The notes below the pieces were generated by a model. That model did no database searches. It was not told the origin of the DNA and worked only from the letters and a program-made list of their open reading frames with translations. The translations under genes were made by a program, and so were the position numbers. From Vitis vinifera (taxonomy: Eukaryota > Streptophyta > Magnoliopsida > Vitales > Vitaceae), in assembly GCF_030704535.1 (NCBI RefSeq), contig NC_081822.1, positions 4,083,001-4,147,000 of the forward strand: a stretch of 64,000 nt of DNA. Direction: 5' to 3'. Of the stretch, positions 50,501-61,405 are shown piece by piece. Position 1 is the first letter of the stretch, and every line of letters begins with the position of its first letter.

Positions 50501-51136
50501 TCTGGAATGTTTCGGATCCACCAGGGGTGTTTGAAACTGCTACTATATCGATCCCATTGCCGGCAGTGTCTAGTCCCATGAACTGTTTGTTGAAGACTCT
50601 AAAATGGAAAGCGGTTTCATTGATCCTCCACAACTATCCCAAGCAAGGAACAGAATGCCTCAATCAACTCCAATCAAGTTAGCAAATAATAGATTCAAAT
50701 CATATACAAGAAGCTAATTTACTCTAAATGTTTCCCAGCCCGAGGCCGCTGTTCGATTCACAACTATGATTGTTCCACCTCCCGTCTCTGCGCAGAGATA
50801 CTTCCCAATTGTTACTGACTTGAACTGGAGTTCAGTTCCATCCTGCATATTAGAGGAGATGCAATATCACTGAGAAATGGACTATGAATAGGAGGGCATG
50901 CAGTAAAGTCATGTAGCACAAACCAGGAAATCTTTGTTGGGAATGTCATCAAAGAGAGATGGCTTAATCCAACCTTCTGTAACCAGCCAACCTCCAAGAT
51001 TTACCGCTTTAACTTGAAAATTGGGATTTACTCTCCCATAAGAAAGAGACAGTATACAAGAAAAGGCTGCGCATAGAATGCTCAGTAGTTTAGTTGTTGA
51101 GGTGCCCGTCATATGATCTTTCTTTTGGGTTTTCAC
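47564..51136 (-). CDS. GH5 glucan 1,3-beta-glucosidase-like enzyme with fascin-like domain
   Basis: Eight exons: 51136-50924, 50842-50723, 50633-50436, 49944-49786, 49456-49287, 48433-48278, 48185-47833 and 47745-47564. All are GT-AG and in phase, giving 516 aa. The N-terminus has a hydrophobic segment (LLSILCAAFSCILSLSYG), a likely signal peptide, so the protein is probably secreted to the wall. The first GH5 strand VKAVNLGGWLVTEGW is followed by a beta-rich fascin-like insert (about 72-180), then the barrel. The acid/base is E354 in ELINEP and the nucleophile E458 in FVGEW; DLHAAPGSQNG is conserved. This is the architecture of rice GH5BG, so beta-glucosidase or exo-1,3-glucanase activity on wall oligosaccharides or glycosides is inferred. 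The start could be Met1 or Met9. No lesion is seen. Confidence 0.93.
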
Positions 51137-51171
51137 TACTGGATGTACTGGCCTGCTTTGGGATCACATGC

Positions 51172-51179
51172 ATATATAT
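51172..51179 (-). promoter_or_regulatory. Probable TATA box of the GH5 gene
   Basis: ATATATAT on minus lies about 36 bp upstream of the ATG codon at 51136, implying a very short leader if Met1 is used. This would also fit initiation at Met9 (51112). Confidence 0.35.
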
Positions 51180-51182
51180 TGA

Positions 51183-52072
51183 CTACCCGCTTGGTGTCAA
51201 CAATCTAGAACTGTGACCCATAATTAGGAGTTGATGATCTGCATTGGTTGAGAGTTGAATTTGCAAGTCTTTATTTATTGGAGTTAGGGGGGTGATGTAA
51301 AGTATCAACTCCAGACAAAATAGTATTCAACTTCTGCAGTCAATATTCCGCTTTATAAATTTATGAGAGTTAGGTCACGTTACTTTTCAACATGATCGTG
51401 ATGGGGAAGACCAATTATAAAATTAGTTGGCAGGCGGAGCCTAGAGATGGAGTTGGATTAAGTCTACCATTTGAAATATGATATTTTCGGTTAGGATCCT
51501 TTTATTTGAGTATACATAAAATCAAGCAATAGGATGATGACACAATCAATAGGAAAAATAAGGGGCATAATATTTTACTCGATTCTGTAAAACAGAGACT
51601 GAATATTAGATAAGCTCTTCCTCATATGAGCCTGAGGGCATGTATACATGTTTGAATTAGTTGAAAAATGAAAATTCTTTGCTCTCTCCTGCTGCCGTCT
51701 CCCATTATAAGCTTGGCACTATAGTTTAATGTACTGTACTGGCCTTTCTTGCATGTCCATACCAGCTCAGACTTGTTGGAATTTTGCTAACAGTGAAGTC
51801 TTCATGGAAGGGGTAAAGTTTATTCTGTGAGAGTTTTGGCAAGCTAGCAATGGTACCCTTCTTGTATCTTTCCGCTAACTCTTGTGCTGCTCCTTTTTGT
51901 GCTGCTCCTTTTTCCTTTTTTGATTTCTATAATATAATGTCTCCTTTCTGTAAATAAATTTACAAGCACTACCATCCATATAGACCTAAGGACTAGTTGG
52001 CGTCTCTCACCTTCCTATTCAATACAGATAAATTAATCTGTACAAATTGGAAATGGATAACACCATTATTGA
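51183..52072. other. Upstream region of GH5, no gene seen
   Basis: Ordinary AT-rich sequence between the GH5 promoter and the MITE. No coding or repeat signal was recognised. Confidence 0.6.
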
Positions 52073-52081
52073 AAAACTAAA

Positions 52082-52657
52082 GGGAAAATTACCTTTTGGG
52101 GGTAGATGGGCTCCCAAATTAACAAAAGGTCCATATAACTCTTCAAATTGAGTTGAAAGATATGAAATAGTAACAGACAAATATACCCTTTAAGAACACA
52201 TATAAAATATTTTATAAAATTAAGTTAAATAATTTTTTTTCAATAATTTTTTTTTTAAAATACTAAATTAAATAAAAGTAGTTTTCAAAAATATTAAATT
52301 AAAATTTTTTTTCAAAAATATTAAATTAAATTAAAGTATTTAAAAAAATATTAAATTAAATATTTTTTTAAATATTAAATTAAATATTTTTTTAAATATT
52401 AAATAAAATAAATTTATTTTTAAAAAATATTAAATTACATAAAAGTATTTTTTAAAAATATTAAATTAAATAAAAATATTTTTCAAAAATATTAATTTTT
52501 TTTCTCAAAATCAACAAAGGGCATTTTTGGAAATACTGAAGGATGATATCATTTAACTCAATTTCCATACTTTCATTGGGTCTTGGGCTCAATTTGAAGA
52601 GTTATATGGACCTTTTGTTAATTTGAGGGTCCATCTACCCCAAAACATAATTCTCCC
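52082..52657. mobile_element. Mutator-type MITE (non-autonomous MULE), 576 bp
   Basis: Terminal inverted repeats of 71 and 70 bp (52082-52152 and 52588-52657) begin GGGAAAATTA and GGGAGAATTA and share an inner 38-bp perfect block. The element is flanked by a perfect 9-bp direct repeat, AAAACTAAA, at 52073-52081 and 52658-52666. Long inverted ends with a 9-bp target duplication fit Mutator-like elements; hAT and P elements give 8 bp. The core (about 52190-52500) is nearly pure A/T built from repeated ATTAAATTAAA and TTTTTAAAAATA units. It encodes nothing. The whole RNA could fold into a long hairpin. Confidence 0.85.
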
Positions 52658-52666
52658 AAAACTAAA

Positions 52667-53865
52667 AAGACAATAGATTATGAAATGAAAAGGGGAATCC
52701 ACGTGAGTGGGTGGGTGGGAGAGAATGAGATGCCTGCTTTTGTATGTGGCCAGAAGAATCGAATGAACAGGCTTGTTTATTACATCGTGGAAGTGGAAGT
52801 GGAAGTGCGAGAAAAAATATTCATTTATGATGATGGTTGTGTTGCCAACTTCTTTAGGAAAGCCACCACTACTGCTTCCTCAGAGACATTACAAGTCAAC
52901 GAAGATGAGGTTGCGGTGGCAGTGGGGAAAACCAGTGAACGTCCCACTCAACTAACTGGCACAATGGACCAAGAAGAGTGTTCCATTACCACATATATCA
53001 GTGGACAACTCCATTTTTTTTGCTTTTGATATTAATAGCCAATCAAGCCACCAATATGCGACATTGGTTTTGCTCAACTACAATGTTCTTGGGCTTATAA
53101 CTCATCAAGTGAGGAAAATTCCGAAGTTACAACGTGAGCTCAAAATCTGAACTCTTTTGAAATCTAAAAAAATACCTTGGTTAAATCATATTCAAACACA
53201 AAACACAAAGAATTGAAACATTTTGATTGCATAATTCTTTCTGGTTGGATGACAATTTTTAGCAGGCAGCAAAGCATTGGTAAACTGGTTCTAGTTCTTC
53301 CCTTCTGACAATTCTGCTTTGGTATCTTTTTCCTATTTATTGTTCTTAACTTTTTTGCCTTGAAGCATCTTATGGTTAAAAGGATCCATGGAATTCCTTC
53401 CTCTAGGCCTTTTTCTTATGCGTGCCAAAGTCTCCTGGACATCTGATAGATTGGACGAGCTAGACTTGCGGTTGTAAAATAAGTAACGTGGAAGAATCTT
53501 TAGTAGTAATAGCTAGTATCGTAGATGAATTCTTGTTTTAATCCATAACATCAAAGGTTATATATAATATGACTATTTTTACGAACAAGGATAATGATAA
53601 AGATGATACATTTTCTACCTTACTGTGTAGAAGAGGACATTGGCAACGAGGATGAGATCTACAAGAGGAAAACATATAGAACCAGTAGAGCACTCAATTT
53701 CTCTACAAAGGTTTGGTGAACGTTTGATAAAACAAACCCCTAACCATAGAATGAAGGGGTTCATTGCCATGCAAATAGGCTGTTCCTAAACATACTTTTT
53801 GGATCACTAGGCAATCAAAATAGAAGAAAATATGATCATTTTGATTCAAAACCTCCAATGTTGTT
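52667..53865. other. Intergenic, no supported gene
   Basis: A plus-strand frame (52685-53029) with a Val/Glu-rich repeat of GTGGAAGTGGAAGT type has no family resemblance. Nothing else is recognised. Confidence 0.5.
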
Positions 53866-54050
53866 TCATCGAGCGGCCCCATGATCTATGAAGTTCCCTG
53901 AATCACCGAGCTCCGTAACATGCGGGGCTGTGGTGGGTGGGGTTCTTGGAATTGCAGACTCATAGCTTGATCCACTAGAAGGAGAAAGAGCATCCTTTTC
54001 AATTCCATTAAAAATCTTTGAATTCACAATCAAGATTTGCGGTGTAGCGG
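53866..54050 (-). other. Orphan exon-like fragment, unidentified
   Basis: A minus-strand frame without ATG runs from a good 3' splice site (GGTCAACAG|CC at 54051) to a TGA at 53868-53866. It is 61 codons long and reads SKIFNGIEKDALSPSSGSSY, then AIPRTPPTTAPHV and a GNFIDHGAAR end. The Ser/Pro/Thr composition and clean frame resemble a last exon. No upstream exon was found. It may be a captured or relic gene fragment; the family is unknown to me. Confidence 0.3.
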
Positions 54051-55011
54051 CTGTTGACCACGGAAATATGACAAATCATAAACGGTGGTTGAGAAATTTA
54101 ATGATTGGGATGCAGTGGCTATTTATGAATGCATGGAAATTCAAATCCATCTATAATTTCTTGTTTGAACATTTAGCATCCAAACAAGACTGCCTAGCTA
54201 GTTTGAAAATTAAAAGCAAGAAGTTCTCAAAAGCTGTGTTCACGTGATGGTAATCTCAGGTAGGAAGGTGTGGCTGATGTAATATTTTGAAGATTCGATT
54301 GGTTTTCTTTTTTTCTTTTTAATTTATTTAAACAATTTTTTCTATATCTTTGATCTATGTTGGAACGTGCTGCGTGCAACATGAGTGGAATAATGCGTAT
54401 GGGCTCAATTCTTCTTCTACACCGGAAACCGGAAAAATGGACGGTCCATGGTCCGTTTTTTGGGATTGTTGTTCGAAAATGAAGAGATCCAATGTGTTTC
54501 AGGCCCATTCACAGATATTGGATCTAGAATACAAGTGTGGGCCGTGGGCTTGAAGTTGTCGAGAATGCTCATCTTTTGCCACGTTTGGGAGACAGAAACA
54601 GCGAAGTTAGGAGACAATTGTGTGGGGCCTGGTCAGAGCACCGACACAGACAGCTGGAATCCAATGCAACCCTGTATATGCTAATCAAATGATTCAAATC
54701 TTCTTTTACGAGATATTTTGAACAAAACCCCCCAAAATCACTTTAAAAAGAATGGCATGGACGTAATTAACCAGGATAATCAATACTCGCCCAACGGAAA
54801 GCACGATAGCAAAAGACGTTAACAACCCTGCACATTGTAGGTGAAATGACCACAACACCACTAATCCATTACGTGGCGCGCCGTCAGCGAGTGTGCCGCT
54901 AGATCGCTCACGACGCTCAGAAAGAGCCGCTTTATTCCATCCTTCACTTATCTTCAGTGACTGGAGGGTAGAGCAGAGTGTACAATCTTCTCTTCAATCT
55001 CACTGTGAAGC
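54051..55011 (+). promoter_or_regulatory. Upstream region and 5' UTR of the Ole e 1-like gene
   Basis: No gene is supported here. The last 150 bp before the ATG are relatively GC-rich, with GGCGCGCC at about 54876 and a CT-rich leader just before the start. No clear TATA box is present. Confidence 0.4.
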
Positions 55012-57400
55012 ATGGGGAGACTAATGCTCTTGGTAGCGCTCTGTGTGCTCCCGGCGCTAGTTAGCGCGGGCCGCCCGGTTTCGCAGCCGTTCGTGCTACA
55101 AGGTCGGGTCTACTGCGACACCTGCCGTGCCGGTTTCGAGACCTCCGCCACCACCTACATTGCCGGTAATCATCCCTCTTTCTTAATTTGTTTTTGTAAA
55201 ATTTCCTTTTTCGTTTTCTCTGTCATTTTTTACATTGATTTGATATTCTAGAATAGATATGAGATTTGTGCATCTTTGTGGTGTAGCATCTGATGTGCGC
55301 CGTGGGTGATGTGTTTGGCATTTGATGTATTTTTCTGCTACGGATCTAGGCTTCGATCTATCTGCTGAACAGCCTTTGATAAGAAGTACTAATTTTTTGC
55401 TTCAAACGTGCTAGAAAATCTTGATATTTCAGATACCAGGCTGATTTTTCTTTTTTTTTAAAAAAAAAAAAAAGAAAAAACTGAAAGATGTGATCAATCA
55501 TTGGTCTTGCATTGATTTAACCCTAGGTGCAATTGGCTCTTGCGCGCAAATCATGTATTAGAGATCCGTCATTATCCAGATTTGTGCATTTGTTGGGAGT
55601 GGAGAGCAGCATGGGCCTAAATGTGGGCATATGCTATGTTTTATATGAGTTATCATGTTGCTTTCCTAATCAATCAATACAGGAAATTTGAGACCATAAT
55701 ATCATATGGGGGCATAATGCGCAATTGGAGCCCATAGTTATGCACAATTGGATCCGAAACCAAAAAGGGGGAAAAAGGTTGGCAATTGAGTAGGAAAAGG
55801 TGCCAATGTAGGAGGTATAGATTAGTCACCAGGAGATATATGCTATAGATCATTCATATGCATTGTGTACATTAGTGGCCTTAGTGTATTGTTTCAACAC
55901 AGGCATAAAATGTTGGTTACATTTAGAAGTGCTCGTGTCTGTCAGTTAGTGCTTTGTGAATTGGATTTATATGCATTACTAGTGTTGTTTGTGTGTAGAG
56001 AAGAATCATGGAGAGTAAGCTAGTGTTCCATTATACCCTAACTCTCATAATAAACTAATTCTTCTGTATTTTTCCAATACAGAACTTTGACTGGTTGATG
56101 AGTGTCTAAACAGGTGGATAAAGGTGTCATGTGGAGAATTGTTTTATATGCCAATGACATTGGATGCATATTGATGACTTATATGGGTCTCAACATTTTG
56201 AAGATAAACTATGGTAATCTACTTATGGGCAATTGGAGCCCATAGTTATGCACAATTAGATCCGCAATCAAAAATGGGGGGAAAGGTTGGCAATTGAGTC
56301 GGAAAAGGTGCCAATGTAGGAGGTAGATTAGTCACCAGGAGATATCTGCTATAGATCATTCATATGCATGGTGTACATTAGTGGTCTTAGTTTATTGTTT
56401 TAAAAGACATAAAATGTTGGTTACATTTAGAAGCACTCTGTGTCTGTCAGTTAGTGTTTTGTGAATTGAATTTATATGCAATACTAGTCTTGTTTGTGTG
56501 TAGAGAAGAATCTTGGGGAGTAAGCTAGTGTTGCATTATACCCTAACTCTCATAATAAATTAATTCTTCTGTATTTTTACAATTCGGAACTTTGACTAGT
56601 TGATGAATGCCTAAACAGGTGGATAAAGGTGTCATGTGGAGAATTGCTTTATATGCCAATGACATGGGATGCATATTGATGACTTGTATGGGTCTTAACA
56701 TTTTGAAGATAAACTATGGTAATCTACCAAGTGAGTGGTAGACATGTGGACATATGGTTACATTTCGAATATAGAGAGAATTGTCCCAAATGCCATAGAT
56801 GTAAATGCATGATCCACCTTGGTGGAGAGGGCACCAAAGAGCTGATCCTATTTAAGAAGACCTTATGATGCCAAGTTTGATCAATTACTGTTTTATAATT
56901 CATTTTAACTCTTTATCTATGCAAGGTTAAGTAAGAGCATAACAATATAGTTGGTCTGGGAGGTGGTCTAGATGGTTGGATTCATAGGATTCTTATCCCA
57001 GACTGATCGAATGATCTAAAGTTTGTGTGTGAATATGCAGTAGGCATTGATTTTTTTGTATCTGTACTCAATAGGTGCCAAGGTCAGAGTGGAATGCAAG
57101 GACAGGAACTCAATGCAACTACTATACAGCATTGAGGGGATAACAGACTCAACAGGAACTTACAAGATCATGGTCACAGAAGACCGTGAGGATCAGCTTT
57201 GTGATGCTGTGCTTGTTAGCAGCCCCCAGAGTGATTGTGCATCAGTTGACCCAGGACGTGACCGTGCTGCTGTGATCCTCACCCGTTACAATGGGATTGT
57301 GTCAGACAACCGCTACGCCAATTCAATGGGCTTCTTGAAGGATCACCCAATGTCTGAGTGCACCCAACTTCTCCAGCAATACCAGGAATTTGAAGATTAG
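55012..57400 (+). CDS. Pollen Ole e 1-like secreted protein
   Basis: Two exons, 55012-55165 and 57075-57400, joined in phase, encode 159 aa. The start follows directly with a signal peptide (MGRLMLLVALCVLPALVSA, cleavage likely after A19). The mature protein has the Ole e 1/LAT52 pattern: FVLQGRVYCDTCRAGFET, then ECKD, LCDAV, DCASV and a C-terminal SECTQLLQ, giving six cysteines for three disulfides. The YCDTC box is the family hallmark. Members are small extracellular proteins, several expressed in pollen and linked to pollen-tube growth, others general wall proteins; which applies here is not visible. The 1909-bp intron is unusually large for such a gene because of a tandem duplication. Length matches the family. 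Confidence 0.95.
55721..56727 (+). repeat. 508-bp tandem duplication in the Ole e 1 gene intron
   Basis: Copy 1 (55721-56228) and copy 2 (56229-56727) both start GCAATTGGAGCCCATAGTTA and both end around GATAAACTATGGTAATCTAC. They remain similar throughout, with scattered substitutions and a few small indels. No coding signal or terminal repeat marks a transposon. The pair makes up about half of the intron. Confidence 0.95.
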
Positions 57401-58140
57401 AGTATGTTTTTTAGTTCTTGTTGTGGGTCTGATCGATTAGGCTTGCCGGACCATTTCTTTTACCTGTCATAGATATATGTATGGTTTTATCAAGTTATCT
57501 TGTGTTTGGATGACTCTGGTGGTGTTCCTTTGCTGAAGGACCCCGTTAAAATTATATTACTTGCTGTCACTTTTGGCACTAGTGTGTTGCATTGCCCCTT
57601 TGTCCTGCTTACTTCTTCCATTTTTTTTCTTTTTCCTTTTTTTTTTTGTTTTTCTGTTTAATCTTCCTAGTTTCTAGAAGGAGCTAGAGATCCAACATCT
57701 TTTAGAAATCTTGCTATGCAGAAGAAGCGGACCTTAAGAGTTACAATTGCAAGAAACCTCTAAATCGAAAGATGAAAGGAGACTAATACGCTAAGTTTAA
57801 GTTGTTTGGACTGATTTTGCTCATCACATATGGCCCTTTGCTCTAATATGCCAAGCCTTCTTAGTGTGATTCACCCGAGATGTTCTTCACAAGCTTAGCT
57901 GTTAGCTCTGCTGGTTTAACTAGGCTTAAACAGATGTTGATTTCTTGATGGAAATTCTTATTGACTGTCAGGCTGAGCTAGGGTAAAGAACAATAATAAT
58001 AAGAATAAAAATAATGACAAATATTTCATAAGGGTGAATGTCCATGAGCAACAAAGCTCAGAAACTGTGCTTGCATACTCGGTACCTCTTTCCACACTGA
58101 ATTCAAGGATTTTGCTTGCAATAATTATGGTTTAAATAAC
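57401..58140 (+). other. 3' UTR and downstream region of the Ole e 1-like gene
   Basis: It contains the 3' UTR and T-rich runs (about 57620-57660). No other gene is seen. Confidence 0.6.
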
Positions 58141-58440
58141 TTTTATTGGTCATTTTCTAGGCATTTATTGTAGGGGAAATTGGGATAGGATGTTATAGAA
58201 TAAAAATATTTTAAATAAAAAATTGTAAAATCAAAATGTCACGGAAGCAAAAATATTTTATTGGTCATTTTCTAGGCATTTGTTGTTGTAGGGAAAATTG
58301 GGATAGGGTGTTATAGAATAAAAATATTATAAAATCAAAATGTCACGGAAGCAAAAATATTTTATTGGTCATTTTCTAGGCATTTGTTGTAGGGAAAATT
58401 GGGATAGGGTGTTATAGAATAAAAATATTTTAAATAATAG
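58141..58440. repeat. Three-copy tandem repeat, about 104-115 bp
   Basis: Copies start at 58141, 58256 and 58360 with TTTTATTGGTCATTTTCTAG. Each runs through GGGATAGG(G/A)TGTTATAG. The shared tail AAATCAAAATGTCACGGAAG is present in copies 1 and 2. In copy 3 the tail reappears only at about 58560, split off by about 120 bp of inserted AT-rich sequence. Copy 2 lacks about 13 bp found in copy 1. Confidence 0.95.
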
Positions 58441-60420
58441 GATTAACTTTTTTGTTTTTGAATATAAAAAAACTAAAGTAAGTTTTATTTAACATCAGGA
58501 AATTTTTCATTAAAAATCATATTTATGCCCTTTTATCAAATAATAATTTTTTATTTCATAAAATCAAAATGTCACGGAAGCAAAAAAATTTAATTTTATA
58601 AACATAAATATATAAATTATCAATAATTAATAATTATTGATATTATTTTATAAAACATTAAAGTTATAATTCTTTCTTCGTCCATCCTTGTAAAGAACTT
58701 CATTCTATTAACATATTTTCTCTCTTATTTTTAACAATAATTTTAGTTTTATAAGAATTCTTATTTGTTTTCACTTTTTTTTAATCCGTATAGTGCTGAA
58801 ATTTTTCATATTTTTGAATAGTAACTTTTAAATTTTTATTTATTTGATGATAATATGAAAATTTTGAAAAAAAAAAAAAAACCTCTTATTCTTTTATATT
58901 TATATTAATTAAAACTATGAAAGAAAATGATGATACAATAAGTTCAAAACAATACAATAATTTAGTGAGACGATTAGCTTAAATGAGAAAATAAAATGAA
59001 AAAATTTTAATAAAAACAGTAATTGGTAAAATATTAGTTACGGTTACCTTTTATTTTATTAATAACTAGGAATACGAGAATAGCCCATAATTTGATCATC
59101 TAAAGTAACCCAAAGTGGTTGGATTGCTTGGCTTAAATTTCTGGACGACCTAGCGTCTAGTGTGAAGTTTCTTGTTGAGGGAGATTCGAAGGATTCAAAT
59201 AGGAAGGGAAAAAGAAAGAAAAGGATAGTAAAAAATGCGAAAATATAGGGCTTGTATGGTAATCGTTTTTTAAAATGGTTCTAAAAAATAATTTTTAATA
59301 GTAATTTAAAAAATTTGTTCTATGATATTTTGTAAAATAAAAGTCTATTTAAAATTAAAAATATTTTTAATTTATTTTTAAATATGTTTTAAAAATATTT
59401 TTTATATTTATAATTTTATTCTTAATTATTATATATATTTGTATAATTATTTTTTAAAATAATTCTCAAAAAATAAGTGGAAGTAATTGAAAAATATTTT
59501 TTTAAAATATCATATTTTTTATTTTTTTAATAATAAAAAGTAGGAAATAGTTTTAATTGTTAAATATATTTTTTAATTTTTTTATTATAAAAAATAAAAA
59601 ATTATTCTTCAGACCTCTCGAAGACAACAAAGCAAAAAAGAGAAAGGGGGAAGGAAAGAATTTTAATGGGTATATTCTTTCAAGGAAAATGACATTAATC
59701 AGCCTCCCTTACAGGGTTTGTGGCAGGTGGCAGCGCTAGGAAGGCAACTTTGAAAAAGCCTTCCATTGTTGACACTTGAAAGTTGAACTGGAGGGGGTTA
59801 GGTGGGCTCTGTTTTTGGTGGCGAAACTCATTTCATTCAGAAACACGTGACATCAAACACTTAAAATAGGAGGGTGGCGTTAGGTGGTGTGGTGTTTGGA
59901 GGCTTTGAGGAGTTGCTTTGTTTGGTGGAGAATTTGGTCTCCATACCTTCATCTACAGCCGTCCTCCTACTTCACCTTACAATCTTACATTAAAACTATA
60001 GCCAACCGAGCCCCAAAAGGCAAAAACCACCTGCCTCAAATTGTCTATTTCCTCGATCACACACCAAATTTACTTACAAATAGCAAACCCACAGAATCCA
60101 AAATAAAATTTGAACCAAATTTCGTTCCTCTTCTGTCCAGCCGAATGTATGAGAGATTACGTATACTTATAGCGGCAGTCATCTTCTTTTTATCAAATCA
60201 TACCCAAAATTTTCACCAAGCTTTTAATTAAAATATCCGGCGTCATTTCTGACCCTTTTCCTTGAAGGCGGCTCATTTTTTTGGTGGGGGGTAGAAAAAC
60301 TATTAATTAAATAAGGTTATATGAATGTATAGAAAAATAAAAGAAAAGAAAAGAAATAGAGGAGAAGGCGACAGGTCAAAGGGGGTGAAGCCTAGCACGG
60401 GAATCGCACGGGGCCAAATC
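58441..60420. other. AT-rich intergenic region upstream of PGM
   Basis: 58441-59600 is extremely A/T-rich low-complexity sequence. The frame at 59884-60231 has no recognised homologue. The last 200 bp are the proximal PGM promoter. Confidence 0.6.
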
Positions 60421-60427
60421 TATAAAA
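60421..60427 (+). promoter_or_regulatory. Probable TATA box of the PGM gene
   Basis: TATAAAA follows CCAAATC in a more GC-balanced setting. A start site about 30 bp downstream would begin the noncoding first exon inferred to end at 60726. Confidence 0.5.
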
Positions 60428-60454
60428 CGACGAAAGGGCATTGGTGTTGAGGGA

Positions 60455-61405
60455 GGTTTTGGGGCAGTGAAGGGAGAAGGGTTGTCATCATATGAGTTTG
60501 CAGTTGGATTGTATTTTGGGACAACGATTTCTTCGATAGTTCGTTTTTGGTTTTCTTATTTTATCATATTTGTCAGTTGAGAATAGACAGTCTGGTGCAT
60601 CTCTGCGTTTTTTCTTACCTGCCTCGATCATTTTATTCTCCGTCAACCCACATTTGCATCCCCTCTACCACCTCGGTTTCTCCGTTGCCGGAGGATCTTC
60701 ATTTGCTTATTTATATTTGCATAAAGGTGAGATCTTTTATGCCCACTTAGCTTTCAATTCTCAGTTTTCTTTTGTGGTTCTGGGTTCTTCTCTTCTCTGT
60801 TCAAGTACGCGTCTTTGCATTTGTTTGTTTTATTTATTTATGATCCTTTGTGTGATTTGTGGTTTTCATGTATATGCATATTTGCGCGATCTTTGTGTTG
60901 CTTTCCTGGGAAACCCATTTGGGTTGTCTTTAATTTAGCTTCAGGTTTCCGTTGATTTTGTTGTTTTAGACCCCTTTTCTTTAATGGTTTCAGGGAAAAT
61001 ATATATATATATATATTCTTTTGTCACGAATCCGTCCTTTGGTAATGGATGTTAAGCCAAGTGGATATTGATTTACGAACTATTTAACCCTCAATTGTGT
61101 GATGATCGGCAGTGTTTAAATGGCATTATTGGTCGTGTTAATCTAATGCGGGTGTCAATTACAATAAATAAAACCCTCGATTATATGTTAATGAGCTTGT
61201 TTCCTCTTTCTTGGCATTTAAAAGATATGCAGAGTTCTGTCGTTCTTTAAGCTACTTTGATTTGTATATGGTGCCGTTGTATTTATTTCTTTGAAAGAAG
61301 GTAAGGATGTACTGTGTTGCCTCCTGTGTGCTTTATTTGTCTTATTATGCAAAATTTCTCTCGTGTGTACTTAAATATTTGCTTGGGTTTTGTTGGATTT
61401 TCAGA
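60455..61405 (+). other. PGM 5' UTR: noncoding exon and leader intron
   Basis: The ATG at 61406 lies two bases after TTTTCAG (AG at 61403-61404). ATAAAG|GTGAGA at 60726/60727 is a strong donor. This implies a noncoding first exon of roughly 270 bp and an intron of 678 bp (60727-61404). The exon contains short upstream ATGs (for example 60547 and 60570) that open small frames and could restrain translation. Confidence 0.6.

Noticed and set aside
52685-53029. 114-aa plus-strand frame with Val-Glu repeats
   Set aside because: No recognised domain, overlapping open frames and no promoter or splice context.
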